Shown: piece by piece, positions 52,685 through 61,838 of the stretch
Layout of the letters: each line of letters begins with the position of its first letter
Position numbering within the stretch: the stretch's first letter is position 1
Source of the DNA: Erysipelotrichales bacterium
Lineage (GTDB): Bacteria > Bacillota_I > Bacilli_A > Erysipelotrichales > Erysipelotrichaceae
Direction of reading: 5' to 3'
Length of the DNA: 62,203 nt
Assembly: GCA_910576345.1 (NCBI GenBank)
Contig: CAJTIT010000016.1
Span: 1-62,203 of the forward strand
The notes under the pieces: generated by a model
The model's database searches: none
What the model saw: only the letters and a program-made list of their open reading frames with translations
Told to the model about the DNA's origin: nothing
Translations under genes and position numbers: made by a program

Positions 52685-53848
52685 ATGACAAAAATTAAAA
52701 TTATAAACATTGTGTTTTTTGTTTCTTTTTTATTAATCATTACCATAGGATTTATAAAATCGTTTGTTTTTCCTGTCGATATCAATTATGCAGAGAATCG
52801 GACTGCTAATAAAATGCCATCGTTTACTTTTTCTTCCTTTCTTGATAAATCATATCAAGATAAATATGAAGATGCTTTGGCTGACCAAATACCTTTATCT
52901 TCTAAAATGAAGAAATTCGAAAAAACAGCCGAGTTAATCGCAAAGTTAGCTTTTTTTCAAATGGATGCGAATGAATATCATTGGATAAATTCTAATTTAC
53001 TTTATAAAGATGGATATTTAATTTATGCCGCTAGAGATTTTTCAAAAATCAAAGAACAATTGGATCATAAAATTCATAATCTAAATCAGGTGGTGGAACA
53101 AAAAAGTGATTTTAAAGCCTATTTGTATTATATTGAAAAAGATACTGATATGGATTTTGAGAGTGGCAGTAGATTAAATGCTTATGAATATATAACAAAT
53201 CGCTTAAACAGAAAATTTTCAACAAAAAAGTTTCGAATTGATAGTTTTGATGAATTTAAAAATTATTTTTATAAGACGGATCATCATTGGAACCATAAAG
53301 GATCCTATCGCGCATATAAAGAAATAGTAGAATGGATGGATGTTGGAAAACCTATATTGAATTCTGATGAGATTAGCTTACAATCTATTATGAGTGGTTC
53401 TAAGGCAGCAGGAATTGGAGGCACATCGCTTTTTAAAGAACAGCTTTTTGCATATCGGTTTGATATGCCTCGTCATGATATTTTTCTAAATGGAAAAAGG
53501 GAAGAACGTTATGGGAACTATATAGATTATTTTGAAAACAAAAAGGCAATAGGTAGTTACAGTGATTTTTATGGCGGGGATACTGGACTAATAGAATTTG
53601 ATTATCATCAAGATAAAAAAGATAATTTACTTATCATTGGGGAATCATATGATAATGCGATTAATGAATTACTGGCTAGCCATTTTAATCATACATATAA
53701 TGTAGATCTGAGAAATTATGAAAGAGAGAATGGCAAGGTCTTTAATTTTTTTCAATTTATAGAAGAACATGAAATTGACCGTGTTTTGTTGATAGGAAAT
53801 ATAGATTATTATGTTCTGGAAGAATTTGAATTGAAAGGAGGAGATTAA
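52685..53848 (+). CDS. DHHW-family (AlgJ/AlgX-like) O-acetylation partner
   Basis: The protein has 387 residues from ATG 52685 (AGAGGAAG upstream; longer frames lack one). An N-terminal membrane anchor (IINIVFFVSFLLIITIGFI) is followed by an extracellular SGNH-like domain with the diagnostic YKTDHHWNHKGSY motif (Asp-His-His-Trp near residue 200), and FYGGDTGLIEF and LLIIGESYDNAINELL. Such proteins work with AlgI-like MBOAT acyltransferases to O-acetylate extracellular polysaccharides. It runs straight into the MBOAT gene. Confidence 0.85.
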   Translation: MTKIKIINIVFFVSFLLIITIGFIKSFVFPVDINYAENRTANKMPSFTFSSFLDKSYQDKYEDALADQIPLSSKMKKFEKTAELIAKLAFFQMDANEYHWINSNLLYKDGYLIYAARDFSKIKEQLDHKIHNLNQVVEQKSDFKAYLYYIEKDTDMDFESGSRLNAYEYITNRLNRKFSTKKFRIDSFDEFKNYFYKTDHHWNHKGSYRAYKEIVEWMDVGKPILNSDEISLQSIMSGSKAAGIGGTSLFKEQLFAYRFDMPRHDIFLNGKREERYGNYIDYFENKKAIGSYSDFYGGDTGLIEFDYHQDKKDNLLIIGESYDNAINELLASHFNHTYNVDLRNYERENGKVFNFFQFIEEHEIDRVLLIGNIDYYVLEEFELKGGD

Positions 53849-55273
53849 ATGTTATTTTGTAGCTTGACATTTTTGTTCTCTTTTCTGCCTTGTTTATTGA
53901 TTGTGTATTTTCTAATTCCTAAAAAATATATTCATATTAAAAATTTTATCTTATTGATGTTTTCTTTATGTTTCTATGCATGGGGAGAACCTAAGTATAT
54001 CATTCTGATGTTGGGAACCGTTTTGATTAGTTACTTATTTGGACTGGGAATTCATTTCTATCAGGAAAAGCATAATCAAAAAATGAAAGGTTTATTGTTT
54101 GTTTTCTCTGTTATTGTGGTATTAAGCAGTCTTGTGTATTTCAAATACATGAATTTTCTTTTGGATAATTTAGTAATGTTCTTGCCCTTTGATTTTACTG
54201 TTACAGATATTGCATTACCGATCGGTATCAGTTTTTATACATTTCAGATTTTATCTTATTTAATCGATTTATATCGTGGTAAGATAAAGGTACAAAAGGA
54301 TTTTTTTCATCTAGCGTTGTATATTTCTTTTTTTCCACAGTTAATCGCAGGTCCTATCGTACAATATGAAACGATTGAAAACCAGTTAACCAATCGAAAG
54401 GAATCATTTGACAAAATCATTGACGGTTTAGAACGCTTTATCATAGGGCTGGGAAAGAAGGTTATTATAGCTAATCAAGTTGCCGTTATAGCAGATGCGA
54501 TTTATAACAGTCCAACATTGAGTTATTATACGTCTGTTGTATATATTCTCGGAATGTTATCATATACGTTTCAGATTTATTTTGATTTTTCTGGTTATAG
54601 TGATATGGCAATCGGTCTAGGTAAAATATTTGGATTTGAATTTTTGGAAAATTTCAACTATCCTTATATTTCGAAAAGTATCACAGAGTTTTGGAAAAGA
54701 TGGCATATCAGTTTAACGACATTTTTCAGAGAATATATTTATATTCCGCTGGGAGGCAATCGAGTCTCTAAGGGGAAATGGATAAGAAATATGTTCGTTG
54801 TGTGGCTTTTAACTGGTTTATGGCATGGTGCTGCTTGGAATTTTATTTTATGGGGGTTGTATTATTTTGTATTGTTATATCTAGAAAAAACAGTATTGAA
54901 AAGTAAGTGGAAACAAATGCCGTCTGTAATACAATATGCCTTAACGTTTATATTGATCAATTTTGGTTGGTTGATGTTTCGTTTGAACAATCTTGCGGAT
55001 TTGAAAATAGTACTGGTTGGTTTGATAACGAATTGTGGCAACGTTGGAATCATTGGTTTATGCAGTGAGAATCCATCAGTGATCGTTGCGCTTATTTTCT
55101 GCATTTTGGCGCCATTATGTATGAGTGATTTTGGACATAAGATGCATATCAAATATGTAGATTACATAGGATATCAGCTAATTAGAAAATTTTGCCTGCT
55201 TGGCTTATTTGTGATTTGTGTTATGTTTTTGGTTAGTTCCACCTATAATCCATTTATCTATTTTCGATTTTAA
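53849..55273 (+). CDS. MBOAT-family membrane O-acyltransferase (AlgI/DltB-like)
   Basis: The 474-residue protein has about 11 transmembrane helices. MBOAT motifs are LPIGISFYTFQILSYLIDLYRG, FFPQLIAGPIVQY, FDFSGYSDMAIGLGKIFGF, FWKRWHISLTTFFREYIYIPLGGNR, and the catalytic His in LTGLWHGAAWNFILWGLYY. It moves acetyl groups from the cytoplasm to an exported polymer with its DHHW partner, which it follows with no gap. No dltACD genes are present, so a polysaccharide rather than teichoic acid D-alanylation is likely. Confidence 0.92.
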   Translation: MLFCSLTFLFSFLPCLLIVYFLIPKKYIHIKNFILLMFSLCFYAWGEPKYIILMLGTVLISYLFGLGIHFYQEKHNQKMKGLLFVFSVIVVLSSLVYFKYMNFLLDNLVMFLPFDFTVTDIALPIGISFYTFQILSYLIDLYRGKIKVQKDFFHLALYISFFPQLIAGPIVQYETIENQLTNRKESFDKIIDGLERFIIGLGKKVIIANQVAVIADAIYNSPTLSYYTSVVYILGMLSYTFQIYFDFSGYSDMAIGLGKIFGFEFLENFNYPYISKSITEFWKRWHISLTTFFREYIYIPLGGNRVSKGKWIRNMFVVWLLTGLWHGAAWNFILWGLYYFVLLYLEKTVLKSKWKQMPSVIQYALTFILINFGWLMFRLNNLADLKIVLVGLITNCGNVGIIGLCSENPSVIVALIFCILAPLCMSDFGHKMHIKYVDYIGYQLIRKFCLLGLFVICVMFLVSSTYNPFIYFRF

Positions 55274-55340
55274 TGGGAAATCTTTTCAATCAAAGTTTGT
55301 CATTGATTTATCATCAAAGATAGAGAAGCCTGTGGCAACA

Positions 55341-55367
55341 ACACTCATGAAAATGAGTGTTTTTTTG
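55341..55367 (+). terminator. Terminator after the MBOAT gene
   Basis: ACACTCAT-GAAA-ATGAGTGT, perfect 8-bp stem with a GNRA-type loop, followed by seven T. Confidence 0.9.
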
Positions 55368-55452
55368 TGTTTTGGTATGCGAATTATTTTTTTACATTTA
55401 TTGTATTTTTTTTGGAAATGTATAAACTTAAATGAAAAATATATTATTTTTG

Positions 55453-55481
55453 TTGACTAATTTGTTTGAATAAAGTAACAT
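55453..55481 (+). promoter_or_regulatory. Promoter of the sigma factor gene
   Basis: TTGACT (55453-55458), 17-base spacer, TAACAT (55476-55481), 26 bases before the start codon. Confidence 0.65.
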
Positions 55482-55506
55482 AAAAATAGACTGGCGGTGA
55501 AACTTT

Positions 55507-56505
55507 ATGTATGAAAAGATGAGTGATGAAGAACTTTTAGAAATCTTACATGAAGATGAAGGAGCGTTCAATGAAATTTATCGGCGTTATCATAAGTTGG
55601 TATATTTTGTGGCTTACGATATGTGTCACAGTGATGCGGATGCCAAAGATGTCCTTCAGGAAACGTTCATCAAGCTACGAAAAGCGACGCATGATCTAAG
55701 AGAAAAAAATAAATTCAAATACTGGCTGAATGTTGTAACAATTTCAAAATGTAAAGATTTATTCAAAAAAAACAAGTATGGCAATATTGATGAAAACAGT
55801 CCTTATGTAAAAAACAACCAGATTGAAGAGCGAAGATATATGTTGCCGGAAAAAGCAATGCACTACGACAATGATAAGAAATTATTATATACATTTATTG
55901 AGCGCTTACCGCATAATCAAAGGCAAGTGCTGATCATGAAATATATAAGCGATCTGTCTTTGCAGGAAATTGCATCGGCACTCAATATTTCAGAAGGGAC
56001 AGTGAAAAGCAGACTTCATTATGCAAAAGATTCTTTACGGGGCATGGTGGAGAATTATAATCATCAAGAATATAATAAACCGTTGAATTTTGAAAGCATG
56101 GATTTGATGATTGCCGGTGCGTTTTCTTATGCGCTGAAGCAATTACATGATATATCTTGGATCACAAAAAAACCAAAATTAAAATGGAATCAAAAAAATT
56201 TAGCGATGGGCGCCAGTATGATCGCTGTGATAAGTATATGTGTTGGTGGTACGTATCTGCTTCATGATGCAGATAAAACAGATCCATCCAATGCTATCGC
56301 AGAAAATATCGGACAGTATCGACAAGCGTATTTCACACTGATGGATTTTGCGGCTACAGAATCGGATATGGAAGCAAAATCAAAAGAAGAATTGAAAAGT
56401 GTAAAAAAGTATGTTGATTTGTTAAAGAATTCCAATAACCAATATTATCGCTTATTGGTAAAGCAAAACTGGATCAATATGTATGAAAAACAGCTGAAAA
56501 AATAA
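55507..56505 (+). CDS. ECF-type sigma factor fused to a transmembrane anchor and outer domain
   Basis: The product has 332 residues. Sigma region 2 (about 15-85) reads IYRRYHKLVYFVAYDMCHSDADAKDVLQETFIKLRK. Region 4 (about 120-175) reads RLPHNQRQVLIMKYISDLSLQEIASALNISEGTVKSRLHYAKDSLR. A linker, one transmembrane helix (MGASMIAVISICVGGTYLL, about 238-256) and an outer domain of about 75 residues follow. The fusion places an activator and its own membrane sensor in one chain, instead of a separate anti-sigma factor. It lies 125 bases before the giant surface protein gene, its likely target. GGCGGTG precedes the start at 55507. Confidence 0.88.
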   Translation: MYEKMSDEELLEILHEDEGAFNEIYRRYHKLVYFVAYDMCHSDADAKDVLQETFIKLRKATHDLREKNKFKYWLNVVTISKCKDLFKKNKYGNIDENSPYVKNNQIEERRYMLPEKAMHYDNDKKLLYTFIERLPHNQRQVLIMKYISDLSLQEIASALNISEGTVKSRLHYAKDSLRGMVENYNHQEYNKPLNFESMDLMIAGAFSYALKQLHDISWITKKPKLKWNQKNLAMGASMIAVISICVGGTYLLHDADKTDPSNAIAENIGQYRQAYFTLMDFAATESDMEAKSKEELKSVKKYVDLLKNSNNQYYRLLVKQNWINMYEKQLKK

Positions 56506-56630
56506 TTTTGAATTTTTTTTGAACATTCCATCATTACCTGTCGTCACAGTTACAACAAGGAGGACTGTATCTTTTTGTGTCCTCATTTGTAGCTTTGTTT
56601 TTAATGTCAAAATGGAAAGGAAAGAGACGT

Positions 56631-59600
56631 ATGTGGAAAAGGTTGATGATTGCATTGTTTATGTTGTTGAGTGCTTTTTCTGTGGGATATGCGTATTACA
56701 ATATCAGATTAAATGCGGTGCAAACTGCTTATCTTGCCGGAGGCACCGTATCCGGAAGAATAAATCAAAGTCCATCTAATCTAAGCGTGAATAATGCCGG
56801 CATGCAAAAAGGTGACAGAATACTTATGGGAGTGGAAAATCCGTTTGATGGCGATCCTATGGCATGGATTTTATCAAATTTTATTAATAATTACACTGAT
56901 TATGATGATAATGGATGTTCTACAACATGGACAAATATTTGCTCCTCTACAACTCCAAAATCTGCATGGTTTGTACAGTCGGATCGAAAAATAGCTTATT
57001 TAAGCAGCGGACTTACAACCTCTGATTTTACCATGGGAAAGTATGATGCGGTAGGATATCCAAATTATCTTTATGCAACCTATGGACAAACAAGCTTGGT
57101 GAATGAAATTGATAACTTAAATACAATGATAAAAAATAGTGTCAGAGATGATAGATTATTGGCTGAAAGAGATCTGAAATTTCTTGTTGATAAAAAAACA
57201 ATATGTGATGCTGGCCCATCTGATACAGCTTCTTGTGATACCACTTTGTATAGTGGCTTTTATACTAACAACGAAACGGGGAAGAAAGTATTTACGATAG
57301 GGCAGGGGGAACGAAGCGATTCCGATAAATCTTTTTCTGAGTCTTATTATAGTAATGCTTTCATCTATTCTGTTCGATACAGTCTTATTTATGTAAACTA
57401 CTCTTATGATGCAGCAGGTAATTTTGGCATTCCCGTTTCTATCAATGCTGATTTGGCATTAAGACCATCAGCGTATTTTGACTTGTCAGATGTTGTGTTC
57501 TCTTTGTCAAAGGGAACAACAACGTCAATCGGAAATGTTACGCAGGGTTCTTTAACAGGACACACAAATGTTTATAATGCAGGAATAAATTGTAAGCCTA
57601 TGAAGCTTAGGATGTATAACAGTGCAATGACTGCTCAATTAAACAATGCAAAAAATGTTAACGGAAATAATATAAATCAGATTACTAAAGATAAAACTAT
57701 TAACTTGGAAGTGGACGCCAATGCAGGAAATGATGGATATGGCGGTGTATACACTGTTTCAGCTTTAGTATTTGATCAGAAAGGTGATTTTGCTTATTAT
57801 AAACCACTTGAAAATGCAAAAGGTTCTGGTTTGTATGAGTTTGATTTAACAGGTATACCAGTTGGAAAATACAAGATAGCAGTAGTTAATGAGGCTTATG
57901 ATGAAAATAGTACAGCCCCAGCTGATTCCAGTGCGATTAGCGATGTGTTGCCTTTAGAAATTGTCGAGCCGGTTAGTATAAAGACAACGGCAAAAACAGG
58001 ATTAGAATATAGCAAAAATGTAAATCAAAATGATACGGTTGCGACTTATATTGTAAGTAATGGAGCTGATCCAATAACAGTAACAATGGCGAGTGATTCC
58101 AGTGTCAGCGGACATGAAAATGATTATCAATTATTTGCAGTTTCTAATGATAAAGTAATTGTAAATGATTTAAGTGGGTTAAATGCCGGTGATTACTATT
58201 TCAAACTTAATGCAGTTGATTCCAACGGGGATCCTAATGGTGGAGTTAACTCCAGTACTGTTCATATTATTGTTGCTAAAACGAATACTTCTATTGTGTT
58301 CGACGATCCCAATCAAACCAAGAAAAGTGTAACGGATGCCGCAACATCTTGGAATGAAACGGCTAGCGCATCGCCAAGTGATGGAGTGAAGGTCACATAT
58401 TCCAAAGTCGGTGGAGATATCAGTTTGATTGACATTGATCCTGATAGTGGTGCGATAACGTATAAAGGGAATGGCTCTTACGGCAAAGTAAAGATCAGAG
58501 CCACTGCCGATGATGATCCTAACACCGGTAATGATAATTATAATTCTGCCTATGTTGAAAAAGAGATTGTAGTTTATGCTCAAGTAGACGGAAGTGTTAC
58601 ACCGGATCCAAAATCAAGTGATGCGAATGTGCCTACCTTTACTGCCAATGATGCGAATGTGAAGATCGGCGGAACGATAGGAACGATAAAAGGTGAACCG
58701 GGTACACCCGATGATGTTTCCGGAAGTAAGATCACTTATACGTATGGAATCAAAAGTGACGGAAACGGATCCTTCTTTGCGGTCAATCCGAGTACCGGTG
58801 TGATCACCACCAAAGCGAATCTTGGAGTAGACACTTATCACATTACGGTAACGGTATCGGATAAATGGAGTACGAAGGAAATACCGGTGACGATCAATGT
58901 AGGATTGGCAAAAGCAGAGAACCTACAATACTATGAAAACAAAACTTCAAGTACTGTGATCAATACGAAAACAGTAAACTTCACCGATAAAAATGTAGAA
59001 GTGTTCGCAACCGTAAAGGGAAGCAGTAATTCCAATCCGGTGAAATATGAAATCAAGGATGGCAGTACAAACGTGATAGAAGTCAATTCGACAAGTGGTG
59101 CGGTTACGATCAGAGGAACCGGAACGGTAACGATCGTCGCAACGAAGAAAGGGGCAAGCGGTCAAGCAGATGCCAGAGCGGAATTAACCTTTACGGTAAC
59201 GGCAGGAGCACAGAATTTCATTTATACGACGGATTCCACCTTATCCAAAGAAATGCCAAAAAACAGTAGTACCGGTAAGTATAACACTTATGAAAAAACG
59301 TATGAACCTAGCGGAACGTTCAATGTATATACGACAGGCAATCCATCGGGAACTACGGTCACATATCGGTTAAAGGCGGGAAGTAATACGGATGTGATAT
59401 CCGTAGACAGTGATGGAACGGTTCATATCTTAAATGCTTCACGAAGTGCTGATATCGGTCATGTGACGATCGAGGCAATCAGTCATGATCCAAGCGGAAA
59501 TTATAGTGATAAAATGATTGAATTACCGATTACGATCAAAAAAGGCACAAGAAAAGTAGAATTTGCGGATGATCCAGTTTATGTAGTAAATGGAACCGGA

Positions 59601-61688
59601 AGTGTAACGCCAATCATAAAGGTAGATGGTAGTCCTGATACAGAAGGTACCGCAGTGATAGAAGTGGACGTAAATCAGTCTTCTATCGCATGGACGAACA
59701 ATGGAAAAGAAATCCAATACAGCTATAGTGGGGATGACGGAAAAGATATCAAGCTTCAAGTGAGCCTACCAGGTAATCGAAATTATGAGAATGCGGAAGG
59801 TAAAGGAACATTGCACATACTAGGAACCAATGAAGCAATGTTAACAGTATCGACACCGGGCAAGATCAACTATGGAGACCATTTTACGATACGCTCTACA
59901 CAAGACGACTCCATGAGTGAAAATGTCAAGTATACCTTTACGGTAGATAACACAATCTTTGTATCCAATCCTGATGTAAACGGAAATGCAGCAGAATTTG
60001 ATGCATTGAAGTACAGTGGAAATTCAGAAGTAACAATCAGAGTTACTCGAACGGCAGATGGAGAAGTACCATTAAGCAAAACAGTGAAAATAAAAGTACT
60101 TCCCAAAGACATCAACATCATTGTTGATGACAAGATGAAACAAAAGGGAGAAGAGAATCCCGAACTAACGTTCCAAGATTTCACAAGTCAGCTGGTGAGA
60201 TGGAATGGCGTACAAGATGTGGTAGATTTGGACGATGTCGTATTAAGTACCACAGCGACAACGACAAGCAAAGCAGGAAGTTATCCAATTACCGGAAACA
60301 CAAAAACAATGAATACGACGTATCCGAATTACAATTTCATCTTTAAAGAAGGAAAGCTGATGGTAGACAGTAATGTAGATAAAGATGTGGATGGCGATGG
60401 AAAACCTGATTTCAATGATCCGGATGGCGATGGATGTCCTGACCTCAACATCAAATGGAAAGATGATAGTGGAAACTGGGTTGTGATCAATGGCGATCGA
60501 GATTATGATGGCATCCCAGATTTGAACATTGATAGTGATGGAGATGGAATACCAGACTTAAACATCGATACCGACACGGATGGAAAACCGGATATCAATC
60601 TTGTTATTCTAAAGAAAACAGATTGGAAACCGACAAAGTGTGTAGTACAAAGTGCGACAGTAAAAGAAGAATATTGTACAGGCACTAATGCGAAACCACA
60701 AATCAATGTGGACACAGACAATGACAACATTCCAAACATCAATATCGATACAAACGGCGATATGAAAGCAGATATCAACATTGATATAAACAAAGACAAC
60801 ATCGCAGATGTCAACCTTAATACAATAGAAACATGGAAACCCAATAAAGATTACAAACATCAAAACTTCTTATATGACACAATGGATACAATCAAACCAT
60901 ATCTGAATATTGATACGAATGGAGACAACTGCCCGGATATTAATCTGGATATGGATCAAGACGGTATCGCAGATCTAAACATTGATACAGATGATGATCA
61001 AATACCAAATGTAAATATCGATAGCACAGGAAGTGGCAAAGCAGATATGAATTTGGACACAAATGACGATGGAATTCCGGATGAAAATATCATCGAAATC
61101 ACAGAATGGAAACCGGATAAAAAAGTAGGGAATATCTGTACAATGATCATCCAACAGAATACAGAATTAGAGGATAATGGAGTCAAAGTAGAAAAACCGG
61201 ATGGAACATCGTTCTTACCAAACTTCGCATTGAAAGTAGAAGATGTCACAAATATAAAACAAACTGAAATCACAACAGATGCGAAAGAATTAATAGAAGA
61301 AAAGCAAGAAGTAAAGAAAGTATATGATGTAAAACTGTTGAAAGATGGAGTGGAAGTAAAACCGGATGGAATGATAAAAGTAAAGATACCATATGAAGGA
61401 ATCAATAATCCAATCTTAATCAGAAAGAATAATCATGGAAGCTATGAAAAGATCCATTATACGATTGAACAAGGATATTTGGTATATGAAACAGAAGAAC
61501 TAGGGATTGTATCGATCATAGGTGATAAAGAAACCAATACAAGTGTTATGGGAACATACACGCCCAATATAGGTGGAGCACTAACAGGAGATGAAACCTG
61601 TATCCATCTCAATCTATTACTCATGTTTATAAGTTTCTTAGTTCTAATGATTTTAAAAAGCAATAAACAGAAAGATACATTTCAATAA
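56631..61688 (+). CDS. Giant surface protein with Ig-like, MBG and Ca-binding repeats
   Basis: The protein has 1,685 residues from ATG 56631 (AAAGGAAAGAG upstream; the same start context recurs at 61839). A signal peptide (LMIALFMLLSAFSVGYA) precedes an N-terminal domain of about 300 residues (GDRILMGVENPFDGDPMAWIL). Cadherin/Ig-like modules follow (about 380-1150), then an MBG-type domain (about 1150-1245, QKGEENPELTFQDFTSQL). The thrombospondin-3-like region (about 1250-1490) repeats DxDxDGxPDxNIDxD, a calcium-binding pattern. The end is LTGDET, a hydrophobic helix and a Lys tail, a degenerate sortase-type signal. Role: adhesin, by architecture. The 5' third uses a different codon texture from the GC-richer middle, suggesting modular assembly. 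Confidence 0.85.
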   Translation: MWKRLMIALFMLLSAFSVGYAYYNIRLNAVQTAYLAGGTVSGRINQSPSNLSVNNAGMQKGDRILMGVENPFDGDPMAWILSNFINNYTDYDDNGCSTTWTNICSSTTPKSAWFVQSDRKIAYLSSGLTTSDFTMGKYDAVGYPNYLYATYGQTSLVNEIDNLNTMIKNSVRDDRLLAERDLKFLVDKKTICDAGPSDTASCDTTLYSGFYTNNETGKKVFTIGQGERSDSDKSFSESYYSNAFIYSVRYSLIYVNYSYDAAGNFGIPVSINADLALRPSAYFDLSDVVFSLSKGTTTSIGNVTQGSLTGHTNVYNAGINCKPMKLRMYNSAMTAQLNNAKNVNGNNINQITKDKTINLEVDANAGNDGYGGVYTVSALVFDQKGDFAYYKPLENAKGSGLYEFDLTGIPVGKYKIAVVNEAYDENSTAPADSSAISDVLPLEIVEPVSIKTTAKTGLEYSKNVNQNDTVATYIVSNGADPITVTMASDSSVSGHENDYQLFAVSNDKVIVNDLSGLNAGDYYFKLNAVDSNGDPNGGVNSSTVHIIVAKTNTSIVFDDPNQTKKSVTDAATSWNETASASPSDGVKVTYSKVGGDISLIDIDPDSGAITYKGNGSYGKVKIRATADDDPNTGNDNYNSAYVEKEIVVYAQVDGSVTPDPKSSDANVPTFTANDANVKIGGTIGTIKGEPGTPDDVSGSKITYTYGIKSDGNGSFFAVNPSTGVITTKANLGVDTYHITVTVSDKWSTKEIPVTINVGLAKAENLQYYENKTSSTVINTKTVNFTDKNVEVFATVKGSSNSNPVKYEIKDGSTNVIEVNSTSGAVTIRGTGTVTIVATKKGASGQADARAELTFTVTAGAQNFIYTTDSTLSKEMPKNSSTGKYNTYEKTYEPSGTFNVYTTGNPSGTTVTYRLKAGSNTDVISVDSDGTVHILNASRSADIGHVTIEAISHDPSGNYSDKMIELPITIKKGTRKVEFADDPVYVVNGTGSVTPIIKVDGSPDTEGTAVIEVDVNQSSIAWTNNGKEIQYSYSGDDGKDIKLQVSLPGNRNYENAEGKGTLHILGTNEAMLTVSTPGKINYGDHFTIRSTQDDSMSENVKYTFTVDNTIFVSNPDVNGNAAEFDALKYSGNSEVTIRVTRTADGEVPLSKTVKIKVLPKDINIIVDDKMKQKGEENPELTFQDFTSQLVRWNGVQDVVDLDDVVLSTTATTTSKAGSYPITGNTKTMNTTYPNYNFIFKEGKLMVDSNVDKDVDGDGKPDFNDPDGDGCPDLNIKWKDDSGNWVVINGDRDYDGIPDLNIDSDGDGIPDLNIDTDTDGKPDINLVILKKTDWKPTKCVVQSATVKEEYCTGTNAKPQINVDTDNDNIPNINIDTNGDMKADINIDINKDNIADVNLNTIETWKPNKDYKHQNFLYDTMDTIKPYLNIDTNGDNCPDINLDMDQDGIADLNIDTDDDQIPNVNIDSTGSGKADMNLDTNDDGIPDENIIEITEWKPDKKVGNICTMIIQQNTELEDNGVKVEKPDGTSFLPNFALKVEDVTNIKQTEITTDAKELIEEKQEVKKVYDVKLLKDGVEVKPDGMIKVKIPYEGINNPILIRKNNHGSYEKIHYTIEQGYLVYETEELGIVSIIGDKETNTSVMGTYTPNIGGALTGDETCIHLNLLLMFISFLVLMILKSNKQKDTFQ
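60375..61095 (+). repeat. Repeat region encoding Asp-rich calcium-binding units
   Basis: Short near-repeats encode DxDGxPDxNIDxD units in two blocks separated by a WKPTKCVV or WKPNKDY spacer. The spacer ends with a recurring TEWKPDK/TDWKPTK-like motif, so a larger unit is itself duplicated three times. Confidence 0.8.
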
Positions 61689-61746
61689 TGAGAAGTCTTG
61701 TTAAGTAGACTTAAATAGAAATAGAAAAAACTTATTGAAATATATG

Positions 61747-61797
61747 TTTCTGAACAAAAAAACAGGCATTTTTAACTAAAAAACACCTGTTCAGAAA
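61747..61797. repeat. Inverted repeat between the two giant surface genes
   Basis: TTTCTGAACA (61747-61756) pairs perfectly with TGTTCAGAAA (61788-61797) around 31 AT-rich bases that include a competing ACAGG/CCTGT pairing. It may be the terminator of the first gene or a regulator site for the second. Confidence 0.55.
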
Positions 61798-61838
61798 TGT
61801 CTACATTTATAAATAGAAACAGAAAGGAAAGATGGCTT

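Noticed and set aside
33563-52700. Attachment sites or integrase for a prophage around the tail genes
   Set aside because: No direct repeats, tRNA gene or recombinase seen on either side of the tail locus within the window.
55218-55460. 80-residue frame over the end of the MBOAT gene
   Set aside because: Out-of-frame shadow crossing a perfect terminator.
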